A stretch of 64,000 bases of DNA, taken from NCBI GenBank assembly GCA_017562135.1, contig QEYB01001312.1:1302001-1366000 (forward strand), read 5' to 3'. Both the position numbers and the translations under genes were made by a program. The notes below the pieces were generated by a model. The model saw only the letters and a program-made list of their open reading frames with translations. It made no database searches and was not told the origin of the DNA. The DNA comes from Dipylidium caninum. Lineage: Eukaryota > Platyhelminthes > Cestoda > Cyclophyllidea > Dipylidiidae. Each line of letters opens with the position of its first letter. Positions within the stretch are counted from its first letter, which is position 1. Positions 25,001 through 42,000 of the stretch are shown here, piece by piece.

Positions 25001-27332
25001 TTTTGGTTAGGAATGGATGAGCATGCGAAATCGGATCCATATTAGCGTAAAATGGAATCAGATTCACCTCATAACAAACGGAATCTTGTAACAATTTAAA
25101 AACTATAGTATTTGTATCAAAATTCCCATACTTTCCCACCTCATGATAGAATACACATGTACAATCTCTGTTTTCGCTAATCGTGTCAGCCTTCATCCTC
25201 TGGACCTACCCCTAAATCCGGCAATATAAACGATTAAGCGAAGATCTTCATGTTTAAAAGCATAAGTAACTATGTCTTCAGATTGAAAAGTGAATGAACC
25301 AACTTAGGCTACCAAGCGAACTTACAGTTACTCCAACTTTCGCAAGCGAAGTATCTGACATGCCTGGCAAAGATAAAGTCGTATTCAAAGCCCTATTCTT
25401 CTAACACCGAAATCATACACCCGATGACTGAAAAACAACTCCCTGCATTGTAGTTTTCATAGGTTTCAATGTCTCCTTCAAATCAATAAATGCACGATTA
25501 CTTTAATGACCATGAAGACATACGTCAGAAGATCGGTTTGACCAGAATCCTAGTGTTTCGGTGACAATTGTTTTGGCACGTTTAAGGGCTATCTCATCAA
25601 CGCGGTCAGCTTCCGCATTCTTCGTGGTAAGGAAAGCAACGCGAAGAGAAGCTATGAGAGGCAGAGCGGCCAGCTCCTGAGGAAGCAATTGAGCAAGGGT
25701 CTGATCTAACACGTCTGCCATCTCGGTGGTGAGCTTCCCGGCACGCAGGGGAGCAGTGGGTTTGGCACCTAGAATTACACCCGACGCAATCATAAGCTGC
25801 AGATGGACAAGCAGAAGGACTAAGTGAAGACGACCCTCTTCTCTCACGTCCCCAAAGACCGAAGAGTGGGCAAAATCCTATGAAGGGGAAATGAAGCGAA
25901 GGAGAGGCTTGCCTCCAGGAGTTTGACAGCTGCTGTGGACTGTTTATTCTTCGCTACACTGACAGCGGAGAGTATGACAGCCCTCACATTGCTTGCATCC
26001 TCATCTAGAACTGCCTTCAATTTAGCATCACAGGCATCAAGCTAAGCACAAGAGTGAACATATGAAAGCAAAGAATACCTGATTATTGATAAGGTAAAAG
26101 AGAGCGTGATTTGTCAGTAGTGAACTACGCTGAGACTGAAAGAGCTTATATCGCAAACTATCAATCGAAAAGGCCTTTATGCGCCTACGCATGTCAAAAA
26201 CGTTTTGGCCTTTGTTGATACACATGAGATTATTCGAAACCAAGGCCATTAATGCAGAATCACCAGATCTATAAAGACCGTTGTATCAGGCAAATGGAAA
26301 ATTGCAAGCACCGTTGATGCAAGATTTCACTGTACATCTTTGAAGCGAAATCTGTCATCTGTTTTTGTTGCATTACGAAACCTTTTTGCGCTCTAAATGG
26401 TAAGAAAAACACATTAGTTAAAAAGGTGGTGGCAAAATATATGTATTAATACCAACCTAATTGGAGCTACTTCTTCCTGAATTTGTTCTTCGGTTGCATC
26501 GGAATCTTTTTCGAGAGCTTCGAGGCATAACTCTGTTAATGAAAATGATGAGAAGCAGCCTACTTTCAGCCTTATCCAGACTATTAAGAGCCAAAGAGTA
26601 TTCCTTTTTACCGATGTAATAACAAGCTACATTGAAAACTGCTTCAAAAGAGGCAGGAGAACCGTTTATAGGCTGGCAAAAAAGTATGGTGAAACGTACT
26701 ATAAGTACACAAACCATGAATTTTCCTCGGAAGCAAGAAAGAGCGGCTTTCGCAGCGACCAAGTTCGTCATACGTTCTTCTTGGTATTCATCCTATACGC
26801 CATTTACCCAGAAAAAATTTGACCTACATTGTATGCATTTACTAGTCTTTCATATTCATCAATGGCCATTTCAAATTCCTCCATCCGATAGAACTGAAGG
26901 TAAAAAAGCCAATAAGGTACTTTACAATTTGTGCACGTAATTCTGCTAGTCCTTGAGTCATAATGGGAGAACTTGAGACAGTCTTCAATGCGTCGGCAAG
27001 TCGGTTCAGACGGTACTCACAATAAGCTTTCTCCAAATGACAGCCTCTATAAGAAGTAAGAACTGACCAGGAGCTAACTCGAGTTGTAGTTTTCGGAAGA
27101 ATTCCAAACAGTCATCAAATCTATTCTGATGAATTAGAGCAACTATTTTGCATTGCTGTGCGTAAGCGTCAGAAGGAAAGGTCTTCAGAACTCAAAGCAA
27201 ATTGTTAAGCGAATGATTCAACTCACTTTTATCACAGGCATTTAGGACTTCTGAGTAGATTGCAGTCTCACAAGCCCTGGCAAGCTCATCATGGAGCGCC
27301 TCGACGTCTACATTGGCCTGCCTATTTGCCAT
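22014..27332 (-). CDS. SRP72: Signal recognition particle subunit SRP72, 14 exons
   Basis: SRP72 pairs with SRP68 on the 7S RNA and is needed for co-translational targeting of proteins to the endoplasmic reticulum. Exons: 27332-27227, 27190-27079, 27046-26926, 26893-26828, 26792-26715, 26672-26564, 26532-26457, 26392-26312, 26268-26079, 26041-25913, 25877-25524, 24559-24201, 22879-22649, 22152-22014; 716 residues in frame. Diagnostic segments are EKAYCEYRLNR and NLMCINKGQNVFD in the TPR-repeat N-terminal half, then LPKNYEPGVPPDPERWLPRRER, the SRP72 RNA-binding motif, and a Lys/Gly-rich tail ending KPHKGKKGKKR. The first eleven exons are separated by introns of only 31-64 nt; the last three follow longer ones. 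The tenth intron (25912-25878) starts with GC instead of GT. The exon 2/3 junction could also be drawn with a 23-nt intron; the 32-nt version is preferred. Confidence 0.95.
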
Positions 27333-27655
27333 ATTAGGCGGCTTTATTCGCAGCAGTCACCACTCCACCAGTAAGGAAAGCCTCCACGTCTGCTCCCAAC
27401 TGGTGCAGATAAACGCCATGTAATCTCTAAAGTATATTGATTTTAGATCCAGAACTGTGCTCAGAACAACTTGGATTTCCCAATTGTTAAGACAAGTATG
27501 CTCCTCATGTCGAAAAGCGGTGCGGCATAAAAAACAACTACGCAACGTCGTTTAAAGTATCATATTTAAATTGATGTGAATGATAATCACATTGCCTCAA
27601 ATCTACGTCGACCTTGCTAATACGCACCACTTTCAAAAAGAAGCGCGGTCTGGCC
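27333..27655. promoter_or_regulatory. Bidirectional promoter region of SRP72 and NSUN2
   Basis: Only 323 bp separate the two start codons, which point away from each other. Both promoters and both 5' UTRs must fit here unless upstream exons exist. No TATA box is evident. Head-to-head pairing of two RNA-related housekeeping genes suggests shared control, which is inference. Confidence 0.5.
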
Positions 27656-31743
<4,088 letters not shown>

Positions 31744-32382
31744 ACTCGGCCTTTCCGACATAATTGAGCAGTTTTTGATATCCTATTGGTGTAACAGCTT
31801 TCTTTTTCCACGTTAGGCGATATGATATTAAAATTGTGCTTCCATGGACCTGTCTTGATTCTCTTAGTTTCGGAAATTTAGAAATACGTGCTTCGGAAAC
31901 CAGTTTTTGGAGCGCCTTTCGGATATCCTAAATTGTTGTTCCCATTTTTGTTCTAATTTCGCAGTCGTCTGAATGTGGGTCGAGGAGCGTTTCTGGGATT
32001 TGAGGTTCAGACCCTTTCAGGAAGGCACCTAGGCCGAAATGCTTGACCACTTGTACCCTGTAGTGTGGATTAGGTCGTTAGGCGGATTGTGTACAGTACA
32101 TTAGTTCGTCTGTTTCTATCAACCGGTTGATACTGTCATCTCGTTTGCCCGCCATCCGGTTCCGGTTGTACCGATGCCTGCTGCTGAAGGTGCTACACTG
32201 ACGAGAGGGCAGACGTTTGGGAAACCACGCTTTCACCTACATTAGCCTCAAACTACATCTGATTCTAGTGAGTGTACAGGACTTCACCAAAAAGGGGCAA
32301 CTCTGTAGCTAAGAAATCAGTATTGTGTGCTAGGGGTATTCGTGGCGGTTAGGCGGTGAGATTGAGTGGGATTTTTGTCAAT
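31744..32382. other. Convergent spacer between NSUN2 and RSPH4/6
   Basis: 639 bp holding the 3' ends of two converging genes. No open frame of interest, repeat or RNA gene was seen. Confidence 0.5.
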
Positions 32383-35300
32383 CTACCCGCAAAATTGTGG
32401 TTCACTCGTCCTCATCCTCTTTCCTGCCGCTTTCCTGCCGCCTTCATCCTCCACTACGGACTCTTCTCCACTTCCCTCTACCGATTCTTCTTCCTTCGGA
32501 GTGGGATCCGCTGTCTCCACTGGCTCTTCATGCGTCTCACCTTGGATTGTTGGCCAAGATATCTGCATTCCTGTGGGCCCTTTAGCCTTTAATCCCCAGC
32601 CCACGTAGATATTCTCGAAGACGCTGCAAGGAGAAAGAGGTAAAACAATCGTGCGGATTGCATATTACCAACCCTTTTGAACGGATTCACGGAGAGACCG
32701 TTTTAGCCCTCTGTCCTAAACCTTTGTGTTCTCCAAACACTGCCATTCGCCTCTGAGGATGCCGTGATAGCGGGACTTCGTAGTGAATATAAAAATTTAC
32801 TCGGAAATCTAGTAGATTAACAAATTTTCTTTTGCGAGTGGATAATGAAATTCTCCAACCTAGTGTGTCTCCTCCCACCCTACGCATCAAGATGCCGCTG
32901 GAAAGACTTCATCGCTGCTGGGATCATTTCCGCTAGTCGGGTTGTCAGTGATTCCTCGGGGTCGCCATATTTGGGTTCATTGTGCGCCTACCCCTCGCCA
33001 GCGACGGTGTGTGCGCCCGGCCAGAGGAGGGAGGAGATGCGCGAGTAGAGACCGCCTTGGTAGCGTCGCATCGTCCACGCTGCCTCGTCGAACACGGCGA
33101 GGTCCTCCACGATTGGTGTGAGTATCGGTGGCCCTCGTTCGGGCCGTGGCTCCTCACTCAGCTCCTTCAGAGGCGGCATTTCGTTGCCCTCATCTTTGGC
33201 ACTCACATCGGATTCGGCCTCGCTCTCAGCCTCAAGGGGATTGCACCTGGGTTTCGAAGGCAACAACAGAGTTAGTGGCTACAAATGAAATTTTAGACAC
33301 TAATTCATTCAATGCAGCGAAGCACCGACACAGTTAGCTTTTGTCCCTAAAATCTACTCCTTGGGAAGTTGTCATACCCACGGGGATGGGAGGTGGATGA
33401 TTGTGCTAATGTGAGTCCACGTTAATTGGATTCGGAGGGTAAAAGGAGATGTAGCAAAGATGACCGAAAAGTTTAGCTCAGAGTTGGCAGACTGGTGGAT
33501 ATTTGCCGACGCTTGCGTGAAAAACCACGGACTCAATTTATTATAGACAAGTGAAGGGGAAGTTGATGGGTGAGTTGTAGATCAGAAGTCGATTGCTGTT
33601 TAAACAGTCCCAAACGTACCAGGTGACCCTTCCCTGAGGCAGAATGTAAGGCCTGCTGTGCACCCACTGCTCTAATCCCATCTTATCTGCTGGTGGCATC
33701 ACATACTCCTCGTTTTCTTCGCATTTCCCTTGCACCTGCTCCTCCTCCCCTTCTCCATCGCCGCCATCATCATCGTCGGGGCAGAGACGGTAAAAACCTG
33801 TGGCGCAAGTTGCGTCGCTGCACTTATCCGTGCAATTTGTGCACGCAGGTACTGCGACTCCAGGCCCGGAAAAAGGGGAAAACTGACCACTTTGCTGTTC
33901 AGATCGCCAGTAAAATACTTGTGGATCTGAGGAATCATATCAGAAAAGCGTCAGCATCACGAACACTTTGATGTCTGATTACCTAATACATGAATAATAA
34001 GAGATGGCTGGAGTAGTGGTGATGCGTTTTATTATTACCATCAATTTACTCATTTCTTTCAGAAAGGCCCTCAATTTCCACTCATTCACGGGACAATAAT
34101 CTGAGAGCTAATATAAATGTAGAGGCAATGCATCTTCTTTTATACTTCTGGCCTTGTTGCTTAACTCTACTTGGTGAGTTAGTGGGAGTCCCCATGATCC
34201 AGATTCGCACATTTTTCCGCTGTCGTTCAAATAAAATGCGGTTTTTACACGTGAGCTATTGATATCATTCGCGGGTTTAACGAGATTTAGTCAAAATATG
34301 GGTCCTTCATTTCACTCTTATTTTCTACCAGCGGCAGAGTAAACTTATATCTGTAGTCTATGAAACGTCTCACCATACACCCCAATCTCGGGGGGTGAAC
34401 ATAATATTGGGGAAAGAGACAAAAAGAAGCCTTACCAAACGCGAAACAACAATGTGTTTCGGTTCAACGTTAGAAAGACGCTCGTAGGGCCCGCAGGGGT
34501 GGTTGCTAACGAAGTACACATGCGAGTTAACTCCCTCGCCAACTTCCTCTTTTTGAGTCTCTGGAATAGGCTTCCAGGTCGATTTAGGGAGTGCTGGACC
34601 TGAACAGTGTCAAAATTAGGGAAGGAAATCATCGCGAAAATGTTATTGCACGTGTTCTATTCTATTTTAAAATCGGGTGGGATTCGTACCTGCCTTAGAC
34701 AGGCAGTTAATTTGTTATGCAGCAATCAGTAATTTTGTGCAAACGTTAATCAGACTCCGCAAGGGCTCTCAACTAATCAAATGTCCAAGACTTTTCTATA
34801 CCTTCATTTCCCTCCTCTTCAGAATTGTCGGTACATAGAGGTTTAATGCTTTGTTCTTCGCTTTCTTCAAAGGTATCCGACTCCTCAAGCTCACATTCAA
34901 TGATATAGTAGTCCTTCTGCGTTCCAAAAATTTTGCCCCAAAATCTAATACTATTAGCTGGAAAATCTGCGGAGAGTTTTTTCATAGCTAGTTCCAATTT
35001 CAGATAGTCCGTGGATTCGACACCTTCCCCAGTGCGTCGAAATATACTAGCAACTGTAATTATATCCTGAATTAATATGTCATCAGCTTCAAAGTTGGAT
35101 TTTAACATAACTTCCTGTGGCTTTTAGTTAATATCAGAAAGTTACTTCATAGATGTTTTTTTCCACATTCATAGACTCCAAATCAATAACAGTCGTCTGT
35201 TCCTCTTGCCCGACGTCCTCATTGTTTTGAAAATTTCCGAAGAAAGTATTAAGGAAATCGACAGGATTTGGGATGCATCTATTTTCTCCAGTAATAAATT

Positions 35301-35595
35301 TATGCAAACAACTCTTCAAAGCGTCATAACTTAAACGTTGTTATTAAACTCAAACCTACACATTCACTCCTGATTCATTGCAAATGCTTTTCAATTTCAT
35401 TTTGTAATGACTTATGCTTTTGGAACTTGTTTCATCCATACGTGAATCGATTTGCACAGGCGCCGACTCTCTGCAGTTGACCTGATCTTTTAATGGATCA
35501 ATAAAACAAGTCACATTTTACCTTAATTTTAAGAAACCGCAAAGATACTCTTCTTGGATTTTTTTGAAAACCTCTAGTTTGTTAGATAACCCCAT
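32383..35595 (-). CDS. RSPH4A: Radial spoke head protein 4/6 homologue
   Basis: Component of the radial spoke head that links outer doublets to the central apparatus of motile cilia and flagella. Exons: 35595-35522, 35329-35146, 35114-34802, 34599-34436, 33926-33620, 33246-32992, 32623-32383; about 512 residues. Recognisable segments are [115 protein letters not shown] and [10 protein letters not shown], in the family order. Exon 5 needs one extra base at the five-base run 33792-33796 to carry the acidic linker and reach its conserved end in frame. A 62-nt in-frame skip with no pyrimidine tract is the alternative. The start ATG is preceded by AG plus one base, a typical trans-splice site. The gene follows exportin-5 on the same strand. 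A role in flame-cell cilia or sperm is inferred. Confidence 0.93.
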
Positions 35596-36048
35596 TCTGC
35601 GGGATATTTCTGCTAAAGTAATTCCTTCAAACAACTTTACACTACCTCTTTCCCTTACCAAAGCGCCAAGCCACCCCCCACCCCAACCCACTCTATAGGC
35701 GAGTGTAGCCGCCGAACCACGCCAAAATTGCTTGGACCCCCCCGCCCAACTCCCACCGATCCAAATCTCCGGTCCAAGCATTACTGGCGCTAGGGAGGAA
35801 GCAAGGGCAGTCCACCACGCAACACACCCACAGCGGAGGTCAGTCGATGCCCTTACCCCCGCTAGTAGCACACAAGACCAAGGACGGTGTTGCCCCCAGC
35901 TTGGCGTGAAGAGAGCATCCGCGTTCGACCTTCTACGTCGGTTTTTACTTTATACAACCAATCAATGATCAAAAGACAGCCTGAAGCCAAATGGAAAGAC
36001 ATTCAGACTACGATGGCCTGAGAGAACAAAAAGGAACAGGATCACATC
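35596..36048 (-). promoter_or_regulatory. Short same-strand intergenic region, candidate trans-splice outron
   Basis: The 453 bp between the exportin-5 stop and the RSPH4/6 start hold no convincing gene. On the minus strand the region ends in aatatcccgcag, a 3' splice site, one base before the RSPH ATG. Another acceptor (gaattactttag) lies 15-20 bases upstream. No splice donor upstream is needed if a spliced leader is attached here. Confidence 0.5.
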
Positions 36049-39000
36049 TCAGTCCATTCCGAAGAGATCAGCCAGCGCTCGTATAGCCAATTCACTGCGA
36101 GTCTCCACGTTCTCCGCTTGTCGTTGTCGTCGTCTAGAGCGCAAACTAGGCCTCTTCAGTGGTTCCAAAGTGCTTATTGATAACGCCTGCTTGTATTGCT
36201 CAGCCACAGGAATCTACAATTAGCAAAATAATTATGGCATCGCATAATTGAACATATTGAAGATGGGTTACACTGAACACCTAACTGGTACACTGTAAGT
36301 GTGCCCCCAAGTTCAGTGATTCTTTACAATGGTGCCAAAAGCCGCTTTTAAAATTATCTCATCAAAATCCTAGATGTATTCATGCCCTTCATCCCTCCAA
36401 ATCAAGAATGTACTGGGAGGATTGCATTCACACTCTAAACGATGCCAATGACAATACAAAGAATCATTGGCATATTACACTTGGAAATAGGTGGATTACA
36501 GTAAAGGAACCAATTGGTTAGACAAAGCCTTATGGTGCATGACGGCAGTAAAAATTAATGATTAACTAAAATTCGACGAAACCGGTCGATAAGTCAGCTT
36601 TCCCGACTTCTAAAGCGTTGGGTTACCGAGGCTTGTTAACTGACTCGGGGTTTGATCGTGTGATAAAATAAAGTTTGTGGGTATTTCGAAACAAAAAAAA
36701 GAGACAGTACATTGGTTACTCACCCCAATTATGGGTTGAAGCAATGTTTTCAATCGCTCCCGAAGATACCTCTCGGACGACGGTTTGGTCCTATCGAACA
36801 CCAACCGCGTGTACTTCTGCAAAAAACACCGCTCGCTCACTCGACAAATGTCTCACAGAAGCGCCTCACAACAAGCGTTGTAAATTAGCGAGTCTTACTT
36901 TAACCTCTGCCAGGTGCTGATTGGCAGACGATGTATCCTGACAACTGCCTAAGGCGGAAAGTAGGATGGGCTCTAAGTGAGTGGTCGCCCCCTCGAGGCC
37001 CCCATCAATCAGAGCTATCGTTCGGCCGATCAAATTGAAGAGTGGCGACCCGACTTCTGCCAAAAACCGGCCATTGGTTTGCAGAGCCTGTAAGCCACCG
37101 ATTAGCAACTGAGAGGCGAGTCCGGCTGGTAGACGCAGATTTGCATTTGGGGTTTCCCTACCCAGCGTCTGTGTAAGGAAAAGAATAAAAATTTCCAGTA
37201 ACGAGAATGCCATACACCTCTGGCTTCTGCAGTAATTCTATTTTCCCAAGAAAGCCAACTGTGGAAACGTTGAACTCGGACTTTTTGACTAGGTGGCTGC
37301 TTGAACTTGGTGGTACGCAAGGCGAGGACACAGATGATGACGTTTTTAGTTACTCTTATGGAAAATAATTCCAATCTGACTAAAGCGTCCGATGCGCTCG
37401 CCGGAAACGACATTAAATGCAGAAACTTTTCAACTTTCTTGTTACGAACGATATTGGTGAAGTGGACAACGATCCACCAGCATGTCCTATGTGCTTAACC
37501 GTGCGAAAGGGGAAGTACTTTCAGAAGTAAGGCAGAGGAGGAGGGCGGGTCTCAAGAAGGAAAATCCAAGTCTACTCACATAGTCGATGACCCTGACTAA
37601 GAGAGTGGCGGCCTTGGTACACACTTTGCTGTCGGGCCAATTGGTCGCAGCGGTAAGCCACGAGGTAATGCGGACAAACATCTCCCCATCGCCGGCGGGG
37701 ACAGGAGGCGCGAGAAGAGCCCTGGCCACTGGACCAAATTCAATGGGAACAGAGGCTGTTGACGCCGTGGCCAATCCCGTCTCCCCGTCTTGGACGACTT
37801 CAACTTCGGTCGCCTCCGTCACCTCGGCCCCCTCCACCTCCACGTCTTCCGGTTGTCGTCGCGGACGTGAGCCCGTAAATGCCAGAAGAATGCCTGGAAA
37901 GGCAAACACGTGCAAGCGGAGGCAGTACGACTAAATGCACTTGCATAGTCCACGGCCTGGGTTGATGTGAGACAGTAACTCTAGCATAAGGCCAACTTCC
38001 GAATATCTCATGGGACAGTTTGCAAATAGACGGACTTTAAACAGGGCTGTTCTTCTAACTTTTGCTAACGCATCATCAGCAAGGGAGATGTGGATCTTAC
38101 TCTTGACGACAGGTGAGAGACTGGGGTGTATGCCTCAGACCTGAGCAATAATAGACATAAACTTGACAAGTTACCTCTGCGACTGACTCAAGAGCTCTCC
38201 CCATGCCAAAATCACAAACTCTTTTTAAAAAATCAAAAGCAGCTCACGAGTAATTTCTACCAAATTTGTTGAAAGAGATCGAACAGTCTCCTCGACGAAA
38301 ATCTCCTCGAGTGCCTCTTCTTCATTTACCTCGTCTTTACTAGAGGGCAGAAATAACAGGGAGGGTAATGTTACTCCCCGAAAGAGAACAAACGTGGGTT
38401 GTAGGCCTCTAAGAGAAGACTAACTTAACAAGCTTGAGGACGCCCCAACTCCTGTTCACTTTCTAAAAAGGAAGGAGACATTATTTGCATATGCAAACCA
38501 GGGGGCGAGCAAGGAAATGCAAGAGGTGGGATTTGAGAGACTGCACCTGAAAAAATGCGTCGAGGATGTAGGGCATGAGAGGAACGAGGGCAGTGTGGAT
38601 GTAGGCGGCGGGGCAGAGACGGACGTAAGGTATGATCAGATAGCCTGAAACAAAAGGGACAGAAGGTTGTCAGCTTCATAAAGTTTCTTCAGAAATAAAA
38701 GTGACAATTTCGTTATTAAAAAGGTGTGAAATGCCCCTCCATCAAATTAAATGAACGCAACTCCGGAGATTCTCCGTCCTCCAGAGCTAAAGTCACCACG
38801 TTGGAATTAAGGAAAAATCCTACATGCTCAAACTTAGCTTCCCTGTCCTTCTGTAGATTTAAGCTAACCCTCCAGGTCGGCACGAGGGTTGAAACGTGGT
38901 CTTGGAGGGAGCAAAAAGGAGACCTTATCCAAACAAATAATACTTGTACTTTCGGCGAATATAAAACGTCATACGTCGTCAGCTTCGGACGGTTCATTAG

Positions 39001-42000
39001 GAGAGGGTTAAAACACCTTCTGCCCCTCATAAGCCCGAAATTGCCGGTGCTGCAGTGGCAGTTAACGGAACAAGTCGTGATGGCGGCGGCAGAGGTGGGC
39101 TGTAAAAATATCGCCTGCGCCGTAGCCTCTAATTACATGACATAATTCTCCTATCACGACGTAATTGGAGGTGAGCCTGCGACAAGACCAGCGAAAAAAG
39201 TCTCCTTCTTCCGCTCCCGCCTCTTTGAACGAGGGCAATTGGTAGAACGATTTACTGTAGACGAGTTGAACAAGTTGGAGTGGTGATTTAAAATTTTGAG
39301 AGGGAAATTAAAGCTGGTCTTAAACTCTTCACAAAGTGGGGCCATTTACGCAGTGCAGAAATGAAAATTCTCATAGGAATCGTCAGTCGGGAGGCAATCG
39401 AGGATTTTCCTCGAACCATAAATCAACCCCCTTCGGCCATGAAAAGCTTAGGTGGAAGCATCAATGGCCAAAAATAGAGGCAACTATGTCGCCAAAAACT
39501 GAAAATGAAGCAGCGAACGAATTAAACAGCCAAATGGGGAAAGAGTTTTTTGAAGAAACAAAAAGGGGCCCATCCGCCATAGGACGTGGTGTGGACAGCT
39601 CCGTGTGGCATGCATCTCCTCAACAGATGTTGAAAACAAGGGAGCTGATTTGGACATCGCCTTAGTGCCACTGCAATGACCGGTGCCAGACAGTTACAGC
39701 GTCTCGGTTGCAGACGGGACAATATACTCCTCTATGCACTCAGCTGCGAGCTACCTCCCTTAGGGACGCAGACGACTGTTTAGATTGACAACTAACCCTG
39801 TCTAGGAACATTGAGACAAAAGTAAGAAGAGAGTAGATTCATAAAAGGGAAATCTAAATAGATGAACTGAGCATTCGCGCAGTTACGAGTATCAGAGCGC
39901 CAAGATCGACGCGAGGAAGGACTGACGCAATATTTGGAGCAACCGAAACTCAGGCATAGAGTCGAGGCCGGGAAGGACATAATTGTAGAGCAGCTGGTTC
40001 AGTTGATCCGTCGGCAAGGCAAAAAAGCGGTTCGCCGTTATCTCCAGCAGCAACCCGCAGGTGTGGATGGTGGACTCGTAGATTTGTGCCAGAAAGGTCT
40101 GCAGTTTCGGCACATAGTCCTCCGCCGCTCTTTGGTACACAATCGTCACTAGACTCTGAAGGACAAAAAAGTCGAGTAAAAGTACTTGACCATTAGGATA
40201 CCAATTAACCACTGGCCTATCAACAATGGAAGTTCATGTTAAACAGGATTTGCCGCCCCCGTAAATACGTTTGGAAGCACGAGACAGACATGAGCATTCA
40301 AACGGTACCAAGTCACGGAGCAGCGGGAACACCGCAGCTGTAAGAGGTTATAACAACACCGTGCATAGGAGAGAAATTAACCGGAGGGTCTCCCGTAAAA
40401 ATCGAACTCGTAGAGTCCTATCACCTCCAATTACGTGGCAATGCAAACCAAAAAAATGAAGTCGTTAATGGCTTAAGAATTGGCGCCTCACTTTCCGTAA
40501 CACGAACATAAACTAAATGTCCGGGATTAGACACGGCTGAGAAAATTTATTTAAATTCGCGGTTGTCCACTGCTCGAATCCAGCCTGGCTTCCCGAAGGT
40601 GCTCGGTTTTCGAGACCTCGAAACAAGACAGTCTTTTGGTGGAAGTGATGAAAACGTTATTTTGTCCGATGGAAGCAGGTAACCCGACAAAACACCTCAT
40701 TTTTAAAACCAAAAACCCCAGAAAAGCAGCTATCCATAGTTTATCAGTCAGTCATTCTCCTACCTCAGGCTCACCACTCTTCAACGGGGTTCTTCACTTT
40801 AATGTTCGCTTGCATGGCTTTGTCGAAATACGTCACGTCCAGCACCGATCGCATCGAAGGGTGGCAGCGCTGAAGCGTTTCGGGTTGCCAAAGTTTGTTT
40901 AGGGTCCTGCGAGATAAAACAATCATTCCAATCATGTGTAAATGCATTCTAGTGTTTTGAGGCGAACTTCATTAAGAGACAAGATTGGTCGGACAATCAT
41001 ACTTAACTGCTAGTGGGACTCATCGGGCACTTAAATGGCAGACAGGGATCTGACTCTATTAAGCCACAGCAGTCATGGTAAGATTGAACTTCAAGAGGTT
41101 CCACTTAAGGAGAAGCTGGATGCAAAGTGACTTTATGGATAAAGGAGTGCTGATGCTTTCCCTTACGACCGACAGAAGTAAAGCTTATAAATTTAATTTG
41201 GAATTAAGTGTCACTGTGACTTAATTGAGCAATGAATACCAACTTTTTGAAGTTACAGTCGACAGTGATTCTCGCAGAGGTTATTATCCTCGAAACCTTT
41301 AGTTTATTCATGAAACACTCGGTGCGTGCATTTCCCCGAATGAAAAATTTCCACCTAGTTTGCCCTGTCAACATGGGAGGTGAACGTACCTGAGTAGATT
41401 GAAGACGGGACCGACCGATCTTTCGATCAGAGGAATGGACACTTTTTCAATCTGAATTGGGAGGAAAATTGAAATTTCAGCTGCATTCATTATCGAACCC
41501 GATCCAACTCTTCTCCATATTTTATAATAAGAAAAACATAGTTATTTACGTGTACAATGTGACAGGCAAAGAAATCCTGAAAGGTCTTCACACTTGTCGG
41601 AAAAGATATGGCAGAAAGAGAAAGGTCTGATTTTAGGAGGAAACCACCACTAACCCATAAAAACTGGCCCGAGTTAGTCCGTTTGGGGCGTCATCTCGAA
41701 AATGTGTGTAGAAAAAGTGTAATAAGTTACGTAAACTCTTAATCTAGTAGATTTAATGGGAGAAAAAAAGGAATCAAACCATTAGTTTGTCGCTGAAATC
41801 TTTAACGCGCAACACGATTTGAAAGCGATGATGTAGAAAAGTGACATCTCAATTCGAATGAGTACTTAACCAGTTCCCAAACATCGTGAATGACCATACC
41901 CATTAAAAAGGCCATACCGTGCCGCTAATTAAAAAAATAATAAACGTGTATTTGATTAGAAACTACCACGAAGGGGTCAATTTGCCATAAGCACAAAAGT

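Noticed and set aside
35134..35871. A separate 117-codon gene upstream of RSPH4/6
   Set aside because: Only its last 24 codons (from [10 protein letters not shown]) are coding; they are exon 1 of RSPH4/6 and splice in phase to [10 protein letters not shown]. The rest is leader or intergenic sequence.
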